From positions 62,001-126,000 of the forward strand of contig JAXMBL010000004.1 in assembly GCA_046349915.1 (NCBI GenBank): 64,000 nucleotides of DNA. Reading direction: 5' to 3'. This DNA comes from CAIXSC01 sp046349915. GTDB lineage: Bacteria > Planctomycetota > Planctomycetia > Pirellulales > Pirellulaceae. Position numbers and translations under genes: made by a program. Below are positions 33,101 to 45,100 of this stretch, piece by piece; positions within the stretch are counted from its first letter, which is position 1, and every line of letters begins with the position of its first letter. The notes beneath the pieces were generated by a model that was not told the DNA's origin, did no database searches, and saw only the letters and a list, made by a program, of their open reading frames with translations.

Positions 33101-36100
33101 TGTTTGGCGGCGGAGGCAACGATCAACTGTATGGCGAAGCTGGCGACGATGCGATTGACGGTCGAGGTGGAACTGGAGACCTGATCGACTTTGGGATCGG
33201 CGAGTCGATTGACCCGCAGAGTTACGTTGCTTTGCCGCCCACTCCACCTCCGACGCTGAACTCGAATGGCGAACCCATCAGCTCAGTGCCTGCGACATTG
33301 CCGCGAGGGGCCAACATAAGCGGACGCTGGGCGGAATTGGCTGGATCAGCCTCAGGTCGCGGCGTCAGTGGGGATCTGGGAATGTCGGTCGAGCCCGCTT
33401 TGGCGATGGCCTCCACCGGTCCCGTGCTCGCCTGGGCCGATAATCGCTCGGGTTCGTTCCAGGTCTATCTGGCTCAATTCGCGAACGGCGAGTGGCGCGA
33501 ATTGGGTGGCAGCGCGCAAGGGGGCGGAGTCAGCGCGACACGCGGCGACTCGCGTCATCCCAGTTTGACGATCGATGATCAGGGCAACCCACTCGTTGCA
33601 TGGACCGAGACGACCGGTTCGATCAGCGAGATTCATGTTGCCAAGTTCGTGCCATTGGCTGCCGGTGGCGCTGGCGTTTGGGAATCGCTGGGCGACTCCC
33701 GCGGCGCCCAGGGGATCAGTAATTCTGGCGCCGCGGATGACGCTCGGATCATTTGGACCGCGAATGGACCAGTAGTGGCCTGGATCGATCGGTCGTTAGG
33801 CGTTGCCAACGTTCATGCGAAGCGGTTTGTCGGCGGCGTTTGGGAAGAACTGGGCGCGAACGCAGGGACGGCCGGAGGAATCTCCGCTTCAACCTATGGA
33901 GTGTCTCAGCTCGCTCTGGCGGCTTCCGGCGATCAGGTGGCCATTGCGTGGACCGAACGACATGCGGCAGCGAATCGAGTTTATGTACGGGAGTTTGATG
34001 GGCAGCAATGGCGGGAACTGGCTGGCTCTGCCTCGGGGTTGGGAGTCTCGAACAGCGTTGTCGCCGCGGAAGCGCCCAGTCTCGCGTATCACAACGGACA
34101 ACTGTGGGTGGCTTGGCAAGAGAAGTCTACCGGCTATTGGGAAGTCCGCGCGGCTCGATACCAAACTCAACAGTGGACGGTCGCCAATGGCGCGATCGAG
34201 GGACGAGTTTCGAATTCACGCGGTGCAGCGACACAGCCACAGTTGGCGGCAGCGGGCGGAAAACTGCAACTGATGTGGTTGGACGATCGTATCGCGAGTA
34301 AGACGGGTAACACCGTAGCCCTTTACACTCGAAGTTGGGACGGGACGCGATTTGTCGAAGCGTTGCCGGGCGATGCCAGCTTGCAAGGAGTAGGGGCATC
34401 CCAGGGTGAACGCTCGTTGGACGTTAGCGTCTCGTTGGGACATCCTGTCCTGGCCGTCGACCATCAAGGGCATCCCTACGCGGCTTGGACCGACCGGTCC
34501 GCGGGCGGGCCGGAAATCTACTTGCGCGGCGACACGTTGGATCGCCGCAACGTCTACTTCGTCAACGACGCCAACCAACTCGGCGACAAATTCACTACGT
34601 ACCCAGGGAACGACAATCTGGACGGCCGCTCGCCCGCCACTCCCAAGCGAACCCTGCAATCGGTCTTCGACAGCTACTCGCTCCAACCAGGCGATATCAT
34701 TCTGGTCGATGATGGCGCTTATGCTAGTCCAGTCATCAGCGCCGCCGATTCCGGGGTTCTCATTCAGGGCGTGTCCGGAGGAGAATCGATCCTATCGAGC
34801 CCATGGCTCATCACCGACGGCAGTCGGATCACGCTGCAACAACTACGGCTGCTCGAGGGGCTGACGCTGCAAGGCAGCGAGCAAATCAGCGTTGTGGACA
34901 CGGACATTGCCGGGACTGGCGTGATCATTCATGCCAGCCACGACATTCAGGTTTATCACAACAGCATCCTTACTGATCAGGGCGTGCAGGTTACCGGCGA
35001 TTCCGCGGATATCTCCATCGAGCATAATTGGATTTCTGCCCTTTCAACGGGGCTCGCTATTCATGATGGAACCGGCATAGTCGTACAAGACAATCATGTC
35101 TTCGGTGCGACCGGAATCGCCATCGTCGGCGAGGCTCAAGGCGCGATCGTGGCGAATGACGTTTCGGCCGTTGGTACCGCGTTAAGTTTATCGGCGCCGT
35201 GGATGGGACGGATCGAGGCGAATGATCTGCGTGATTCCACGCTGGGACTTGAGTACTCGGCCGCGGGCGCCGTCAGCGGGAATCGAATCTATCGCAATGA
35301 GCTGGGCATCGTCAGCAACGTGAGAGGGGCGGGCTCATTAGGCCGAGTAGCGCCGACGTCTGTTCCTTTCTTCCCTTCGGCGAACGCCGAGTCTGATTGG
35401 CCTAACGACGTGTTCCTCAACACCGTGGGTGTGCAACTGGCGGGCGATATGCAAGGCCAGCATGTTTTTGTCAACGAAGTCGGAGTGCAAGGCAGCGGCA
35501 TTTTGGGAGGAGAGACGCATGCCACATCGAATCGTATCGAGTTCAATGGGCTAGGAATCGACTTCAGCGGAATCACTCGATTCAACCAGGTGAGTTTCAA
35601 CGAGGTGGCCTTGAAGGCGCGATCAGGACAGTGGATCACGCACAATGTCTTCGAAGGCAATGGGCAAACGATCGAGATCGTGGGTCGCACGGATGTGCGA
35701 ATAACGCAAAATACTCTGTACTCGCCCCAGGGCGACCTCGTGCGAGTTACTGGAAACTCGAGCAACGTGGAAGTCACGAACAACGTACTGTGGGCGGAAT
35801 CAGGCTACGACCTGTATGTGGCCAACGATAGTCAAGCGGGCTTTTACAGCGACTACAACAACCTGCATGCGAGCGGCAGTGGGAAACTCGCCTTCTGGAA
35901 TAACACCGACTTCCGCGACATTCTTGATTGGCAAGAAGACGTCGGCCTATTCGACTCGCATTCACAAGGGCGCACGGAACTGAATCCTGTCTGGTCGCAA
36001 CCTCAGTTCGTCGATCCCGCGCGCAACGATCTTAGCGTCTTGCCCGTGGTAGCGGGCGCGCGTGCTTCCAGCACGACGATTGACGCGGGCGATCCGCTGG

Positions 36101-39100
36101 TCGATCTGGGGCTGCCGGACGCTTTCGTGAACCTACTCCAAAATCCCAGCTTCGAGGCGAACTTGGCTGGTTGGACGTTTTCACCCGGCGCGACGACCGC
36201 GACGACGAACCCAACGCCATTCCAAGGGGCGCGTTTCTTCTCGTCTGGAACAGGGATTGCCGGTTTTGCCGAGCAGGAGATTGACCTATTGGAGGCTGGC
36301 TGGACAACGGAGGAATTGGATTCCCGCACGCTGGCGGCGACGTTTGGCGGCCGAATTCGTTCCGCCAAGGAAGCGAGCCCGGATCGCGGTCAGGTCACGC
36401 TGCGATTCCTGGACGCAGGAAATCAGTTGCTGCAAGAAGTCACTGCGACCGCCGCGAATCTGGCCGATCGTTGGCAATTGGTTGGAAGTCGCGTCAAAGT
36501 GCCTCAGGGCGCTCGCAGCGTGGTCTTCCGATTCGACGCGACGCGCGCTTCGGGGAGCAGCACGGATAGCTTCCTCGATAACTCCTTCTTACGCATCGGA
36601 CCTGAATCTCAACTGCCGGACCTCGGCGCCTTTGGCTTTGCGGGCGCGGATTCGCCCATGAACCATGTCGTCGCCGAATCGTTGACGACAACTCCGCGGC
36701 TCCAATTGATCTCACCCGATCTGTATACGGATTGGGAACGTTCGGAACGAGGGCTGATTCAATGGCAAACGGTCAACAACGTCCTCGGGTTGCCCATTCA
36801 AATCGATCTGTACCAAGAAACAACGCAAGGCCCGAAGTGGGTTTCGACGATCTCCGCAGGCACGGCGGACGACGGTCAGTTCGAGTGGATTCCCGAGATG
36901 AATGGAGTCGATTATGCAACTCACGGCCTGCGCATTCATGTCTCGCTGGTCGGTCGACCCGAGGTATTCGATCGGAGCGTCGAGACGTTTTCGGTGCCGG
37001 AGAACTCGAATACCTTCTATGTAAATGATCGATTGCCGCTGGACGCCAACGATTCGCTCACGACCGCGGCTGGCGATAATCGCAATACGGGTAAGGTCCC
37101 CGCCGCGCCCAAACCCTATCCGAACAACGTACTGCGAAGTTATCGAGTGGGACCGGGCGATACGGTGTTTGTCGATGCGGGAAATTATGCACTGGTGCAA
37201 CCCGTTCGCATCGCTAACCGAACGGGTCGCGAGGATGATGAAGGTTTCACGCTGACGGGGCCGTCCACAGACCATCCTGCTGTCACGTTGGCGCTGGCGA
37301 ACCCGACGCTGGGCGCCGCCGTCGTGGAACTGAGCGACGCGGACTTCATGGTGGTCGAGCATCTGGCGATCATCGGTGGAGCAATTGGGCTCTGGATTCA
37401 CGATGACAGCCACCAGTTCGTCGGCCGGTCTCTCGTCGTCCAAAATGCCAAGTCCGATGGCATTCGACTGGAATCAAGCGATGCGCTGTCGGTCTTCGAA
37501 GCTGTATCCGCTCTGGCGAATGGCGGGCACGGGCTATCGGTCAACGGGAAACTTGAGCGAGTCTTCGACAGCGAGTTTGCATACAACCAGGTTTCAGGAG
37601 TTTATCTGGATGGCGTCGGCGCGGTCCGCGTCGAGGGGAACTCGATTCACGACAACCGCGGCACGGGCCTGTATATCCGACAGACCGGAGGCGGTGGTGA
37701 AGTGCCCACGGTGGGGAATGCGAACCTGACACTCGGTCGCGGCAATCTGATCGAGAACAATGGTGGATTAGGCATCGACGCGCGAGGTTCGGCGGTGATC
37801 GTCGGAAACACCGTTTGCGGCCAGACGTCTGCGACGGGTATCAAGCTGGACTTGGGCGTCGTCCAACAGAACGTTGTGTGCGACAACGCGGTGGGGATCG
37901 AAGGTAGCGCCGCGGTGATTGGTAACAGGGTGTACCACAACACGGGTATCGGAATCGGCGTGGGAAGTGGGGCTCCCGCCGTTCGCGACAACGTAGTTTA
38001 CTCCAACGCAATCGGCGTCGACTTGCGCGCTGGCAATCTGACGCTCGAGAACAATCTGATCTATGGCGACAGTCAATACGGCATTCGAGTTCGCGGCGCC
38101 AATACGCTGCTGCTGAACAACACGGTTTACGAGCCCACGGGAGATGCCGTGCGGATCGATCCGGGACTATCCAATACTCGTCTGCGGAACAATGTGATCG
38201 TGGTGGAGGCTGGAGCGGGGATCACGCTGCCAATCAACAGTCAACTTGGGTTCCAGAGCGACCATAATCTCTGGCAAGCTACGGGGGCGGGGCGAGTAGG
38301 CATTTGGCAAGCGGTCGATCGAGTCACACTGGCGGACTGGCAGGCGGCGTCGTTCGGAGACCTGAATAGCGTCGGACAGAATCCGTTGTTCGTTTCCAGT
38401 CGAGGTGGTGACGGAGTTTTGGGGTATGGCGGCGTGACCACGGATGGGCGAGACGATGACTTTCACTTGCAAAGTCAGTTTGGCAGCTACCACGGCGGTT
38501 CGTCCGCGCCCGTGCGCGACGCCACGTCCAGTCTACCTCGACTCCCAGACGGAGCTTGGGTGAACGATGGCGTGATTTCGCCCGCGTTGAATCGCGGCGC
38601 CGCGGGCGACGACTTCTCTCGAGAGCCTTTGCCCAACGGGAATTTTCGCGATCTCGGCGCCTATGGCAACACAGAGCAGGCATCCAGGAGTCCGTCGTTG
38701 TATGTCTTGACGAACCGACCCAATGGCGGCGAACTCTGGCCTGCAAGTCAGACATTCACGATTCTTTGGCGCAGCCATGACTTCAATGGCGCGGTCGCTA
38801 TTGACCTGCTGGATGGAACGACCGGATTGATGGCGGCCACTGTCGTGGCTGACACCCCGAACGACGGCGAGTTCGAGTGGACGATCCCCGCGGATTTTAC
38901 TCCAGGAAACTATCGGGTCCAAGTCACTCGCACCGGAGATGGGACGGCGGACCTCAGCGATGGCACGTTTACCATCACGGGACCAGTTCATACGTACTAC
39001 GTTAATGATGACGCCTTTGCGGTCGGCGACTGGACGACGGCCGTGGGTAACGACGCCAGTGATGGTCTTTCGCCCAATACGCCGAAACGCTCGATTCGCG

Positions 39101-42100
39101 CAATTCTCGATGCTTATGACTTGGAGCCGGGGGATGTCATTCGAGTCGATGCGGGCGCGTATGTTCTGACGACGAACATCGTAATCGGCGCGCAAGATTC
39201 GGGCGTCGTCATTCAGGGATTCGACAACGGCAGCTTTGATCGCGAATCGAATCCCAACGGGACCGCCCCACTGTTGTCCACGATCATTCGGCGCGGAAAC
39301 ACTTCGGCGGGCAGCTATGCGTTCCAACTCGCGGGCGCCGACAACGTCACGCTCTCGCATCTCGCCATCACCGACGGCGAATGGGGCATCGTGGCGTCGA
39401 CCAATGCGGACAGCGACCGCCTCACGGTGCGGTCGAGCGAAGTGTATTCGAATCGAGTCGGGGGCATCTTCATCGGTTCGACCAATGATCAAGCGGTTAT
39501 CGCCGACAATCGCTTGCATCACAACACCAGCGTGGGATTGCAGGTCGATTCGGCCTTGGGAACTCTTATTCAAGAGAATACGGCGTTCGCCACAGGGACT
39601 GCATTCACCGTGATCAGCGGTAGTAATAGCACTCAACAGACAACCATCCGGAACAATCACCTTTACAGTAACGTTGTCGGCGTTAGCAGTGGCGGAGGGA
39701 TGTTTGTGACGGGCCGCAGCCCTGTCTTGGTGGAAGACAATCGAATTCACGACAATGGGGCGACGGGCATAAACGCCAATGGAAACGTAACGATTCTGGG
39801 CAACGAAATCTACAACCATCCAGCATCGGGATCTAACCTCGCCGCACTCTACTTGATCGGCGGCGCCACGGCTTCGGAGAATGTTGTGCACCACAATGCC
39901 TTGGGAGCGAATGCCACGGCTTCGGTGTTAGTCGACAATCGGTTGTACGCGAACACAACGGGGATTCGAGCCTCGGGCGTCAGCAGCGTCACCGCGAATC
40001 AAGTCTATTCCAATGGCACGGGCGCCGTCTTGTCGGCATTCAGCGGCGTCTTCGGCAACAACCTGATCTACGCCAGCGCGACGTACGGCGTATCGGTCGA
40101 GAGCAGCACGGGACCGAAATTACTGGGGAATACGATTTACCAAACCGGCTCGGGTAACGCCATTCGCATCGAAGACGCTACATTCGCGGGGTCGGGGAAT
40201 GTGAGCCTGCGAAACAACATCCTGGTCGCGGACGCGGGATTCCCGCTGTGGGTGGCTCCGTCCAGTCAAGATGGGCTCGATAGCGACTACAACACGCTGT
40301 TCTCGCTGGCTGGAGCCGGATTGGTACGTTGGGGAGCGAGGAGCTTCACTCAATTGACCGACTGGCAGTATGAACTGGGATTGGATACTCACAGCTTAGC
40401 TGCCGATCCTCGCTTCGTTGACATCGATGGCGCCGACGATGTGATGGGCTACACGGCTCATCCGCAAACCGGCGTGTTGACGGACTTCGGAGTGGACGAT
40501 GATTTTCGAGTCTCGCCGGAGTCGATGACGATCGACGCGGGCGATACCGCGGCCCCATTCAGCGTCGAGCCCGCTCCCCGAGGCGGTCGCCTGAATCAAG
40601 GGTCGACCGGGAATACTCCGCGGGCGACCGTCAGTCCAGCCGCGATGGTTCAGATAACAAGCCCCAATGGTTTGGATCGGATTACTCACGAACTGAGCGT
40701 GGATATCACATGGCGCTCCGAAGGGGTTGTGGGCGATGTGCGGGTTGAGGTCGTCCCGGAAGATCCCCAACAAAGCACCCTTGTGCTGGCCGAGTCGACG
40801 GCGAATGACGGCCTGTTCACTTGGGTCGTTCCCCCGTCGTTCGTCGAAGGCGAGTATCGGATACGAGTCGTCTCGGTGGCGAGCAGTCTTGCCAGCGACA
40901 CATCGGACGCCCCCTGGCTGATCGTTCGGAATGGCCACGACTACTACATCAATGATGGTTCACTGGCGGGCGATGTGTTTACCACGGTGATAGGAAACAA
41001 CCGCGCGAGCGGGAAGCGACCCGATCAACCGATGGCGAACCTGGCGGCGCTGTTGGCAGCTTACGACCTAGGACCGGGCGATGTGATCCATGTCGACACG
41101 GGGAACTACCTATTGTCCCGGAATGTCGAGATCGATGCGACCGATAGCGGCATCCGAATCGAAGGACCTGGAGCGGTCGGCGCAGTGGGTGTGGCGAAGC
41201 TCGATCGAGCCGGGACGCAAGCCGGGAATTACGCCATCCAACTGACCGGCGCGGATGACGTAACGCTGGCATTCTTGACCGTGACCGGCGGCGCCTACGG
41301 AGTCTATGCCGCGGTGAATGCGGATAGCGATCGGTTGGTTGTGACGAATTGCGTCATCGAGAACCAGACTTCTTTGGCGATCTATCTGGGCGGCTCGAAT
41401 GACGCCGCGGTCGTCACGCACAACGTGTTTAGAAATAACCTGGGAGGCGGCCTATTCGCGGAAGGGGTATTGGGAGTCGCCGTCGTTGATAACCTGGTTC
41501 ACAACACGGTTGGATCGGCTCGAGTGGGAACGGGCATCCAAATCCAAACGGGAATCGGAAGCACGGTGACGAGTCGAGTCGAGGCGAATGAGGTATATGG
41601 ATTCGAGATCGGCGTCGTCGCTCGGCTGTCGAACTCGCCCTTGGAAGTGCTCGGGAACCAAGTGCACGACAATCGGCGTGGAATCGACGTGATCGGCCAA
41701 GCATTGGTCGCGGAAAATGACATTTACAGTAACACCGATTTCCGAACCGACTACGGATACGGCATCAGCGGCGAGGGTGTACTGCGCGGGAACCGCATTT
41801 GGGACAACGGGACCGGCATTTTTCCCACCAATGCCACGGTCGTTGAGAACCAGATTTTCCACAACGCCCGTTTCGGAATTTTTGCCGGCGCCTCGTGGAG
41901 TCTGATTCAAGCAAACACGATCTACAGTAACGGCGCGGGGATCAAGGCGGGCGGGGACAAGGATGTCGTCATCGGAAATCTCATCTATGCGAACGAGCAA
42001 GATGGCATTTATCTCTCCCGCGGTTCCGGCGCCCGCATCGAGAACAACACCATTTACCAACCCACGACGGGGGACGCGATTCAGATCGGGGGCAGTCATC

Positions 42101-45100
42101 CGCTCAGTAGTCAGTCGACGGCGGCGGTCACAAACGCGACGATCAAGAACAACATCGTCTGGGTCGCGCGCGACTACGCGATGAACATTGCGTCTGATAG
42201 CCAAAAAAGCGTGGTCAGCGACTACAACGTTTTTCACGTTACAGAGACTGGAAAGCTAGGTCGGTGGGAAGGTTTGGACGTTACTCGGTTGGCAGACTGG
42301 GTGTTCGAAATCGGACTCGATGCTCACAGCCAATTTGGTGATCCGCGATTTGTGAACATTGCTGGCGCCGATGGCGTCCTGGGATTTGTGGGAAGCGATT
42401 TCGGCAATGACGACGACTTCCGCGTGCTAGTGGATTCCATCACGATCGACGCCGGCGACCCGAATACGGACTACGCCCTTGAGCCGGCGCCACGCGGCGG
42501 TTCCGTGAATGTGGGACACACGGGAAATACGTCGGACGCGACCACCAGTGGTTCCCGAACGATCCGCGTGACATCGCCAAGTACCACCGGGCGTTTGGAA
42601 CAAGGGGAGCTTGTTGACATTGCTTGGACGACGGATGGGATGTATGGCCCAACGACGTATTATCGCGACGCCGTGATGGACCAGCAGCCCTTGGCCTACT
42701 ACCGACTCGATGACGGTCAAGGCTCCGTAGTCGCCGACGCATCGGGCGCGGGACGAGACGCGACGTTTGTTGGCGATCCGACTCGGCAAGCACTCGGCGC
42801 ACTGACCTCGGAACTGAATTCGGCAGTCGAGTTCGATGGTTCGACCGACTACATCCAGCTTCCCGCCGGATTCGCGGACTTTTCCCAAGGCTTCACGGCC
42901 GAAGTCTGGGTTTATCCAACGGCGGTGGGACGCTGGCAGCGTTTCTTCGAACTGGGCAACGGCGCCAGCAGCGACAACATCGTCCTCGCGCGTGAATCGA
43001 CCTCAAACACTCTTACCTTCTACCTGAAGTCGGGATCGCGCGACCTTGGCGAGGTTCGCGTGTTGAATGCCATCGAATTAGGAAAGTGGCAACACTTCGT
43101 GGCGAGCTTTAACGCCGCTGGCCAGATGGTTGTCTACAAGAATGGGCAAGTGATCGGAACGGGTGTGACCGAGCTTCCCCGCAATATCGTCCGCGCCAGC
43201 AACTCGCTGGGGCGAAGCAACTCATCGGGCGATCAATTATATGCGGGGAAAATGGACGAAGTGGCGTTCTACGATCGCGCCTTGCCCGCGGCAGTGATCG
43301 CCGACCACTATGATCGGCGATTCTATGGCGATGTGCGCATCGAGGCGACTCCGCTCTCAGGTCAAGGTGAGACGATCGTCCTCGCCTCGCAAACCGAGAA
43401 CGATGGGTACTTTCAGGCCACGATTCCCCAGGCCGCGCCTCTTGGTTCGTATGCGATACACGTCACTTCCTTGGCGAGCGACGCCACGCAAGGCGAGTCG
43501 CCTCGACCACTGCTTATCGTAAACGGTGGGCAAGACTTCTATGTCAACGATGATTCACTAGTTGGAGATGTGTTCACTACGATTGCGGGAAACGATCTGG
43601 CCAGCGGTAAGTCGCCCGACCAACCGATGAGGAGCCTGGGGGCGCTGTTGGATGCGTATGACCTGGGACCTGGCGATGTGATCCATGTCGATACCGGGGA
43701 TTATCGACTGCTGCGCAATCTGCGGATCACCGCCAACGACAGCGGCGTCACGATCGAAGGACCGGGAGCTTTCGAAGGGGTCAATCCACTGACTCAGACT
43801 GCTCGGTTCACTCGTCAGAACACCGCGGATGGAGTCTACGCGATCGAGATCGTCGGAGCGACGGACGTCACGCTTTCGCATCTGACAGTAACAGGGGGGA
43901 AGTACGGTATCTTGGCCGATACGAATGCCGGCAGCCATCGATTGACGCTGGAGTCGAACCAGGTGGTTGGCGCGCGAGTGGATGGAATCTATGTGGGAAT
44001 TGGCAACAACAATGCCCGCATCGAAGCGAACATCGTGCGCAATCATGGTGAAACAGGCATTGATGTGCTGGGAGCAGGCGCGGTGATCGAAGGGAACGAG
44101 GTCTACGGCAACAAATGGGGTATCTTCGCCACCTACAGCTCAACACCGAGTCCGGCCGATCGTATTGAGGTGACGGGAAACATGGTTCATGACAACAGTG
44201 TGTATGGAATCGGTGTGGTGAATTCCGTGAGCGTCACGCGGAACGAAGTGTTCGGGCATCGTACTTCGAACGGATCAGGGATTGAGGCCACGGCGGGCGC
44301 CGAGACGCCTCAAGTCAGCGAGAACACGGTCTTCGACAATTTGGTGGGGATCGTCATCGCGGGTAACAATGGCCGACAGCCGATCGCGTCCGGCAACATT
44401 GCGTACCGTAATACCGTGGGAATCAGCGGCAGCGGTGCGGCGCAGATCCTCGGAAATCAGACCTATTCCAATTCGATCGGCATCAGAACTCAGAGCTCGG
44501 GTTCGACCTTCACCGGTCTTATTGCGAACAATCTGGTGTATGCCAACGCCAATCAGGGGATTGCCGTGCTTCACGCGTCGAGTACGGGAGCGCGGGTGTT
44601 CAACAACACGGTGTATCAAGCTACGGGCGAGTCGATTCGGATTGAGAATGCGACCGGCGGAATTTCGTTGCGGAATAACATTTTCCAAGTCGACGCGGGA
44701 CATGCGATTTACGTTTCGACCAACAGCCAGCCGTTGTTCACGAGCAACTTTAACTTGATCGCAACTAGCGGCGGGGCCAACTCGCACGCCGGCTTCTGGA
44801 GCGGCGGCAGTCGCCATTCGTTGACAGATTGGCGGACCGCGACGAATCAAGATGCAAGCAGCGTGGAAGGCTCGCCCGGGTTCGTGGACATGGATGGCGC
44901 GGATAATGTCCTGGGTTACGCGACGATCAATGGCGGTCGCGATGACAACTTCCACCTGAGCGCCGGTTCACTGGCGATCGATCGCGGAGATGGGGCCGTT
45001 GCGCCCGCGACGGACTTGGGGGGAAGCCCTCGTGTCGACGATGTGGGCGTCGCCAACGTGGGACTGCCCGCGTCACTGCCTTATGTCGATCTGGGCGCCT

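Noticed and set aside
30529..33192. Tandem DNA repeats considered as a CRISPR-like array
   Set aside because: The ~27 bp period is the nonapeptide repeat of the RTX coding sequence; units diverge at third positions and there are no unique spacers.
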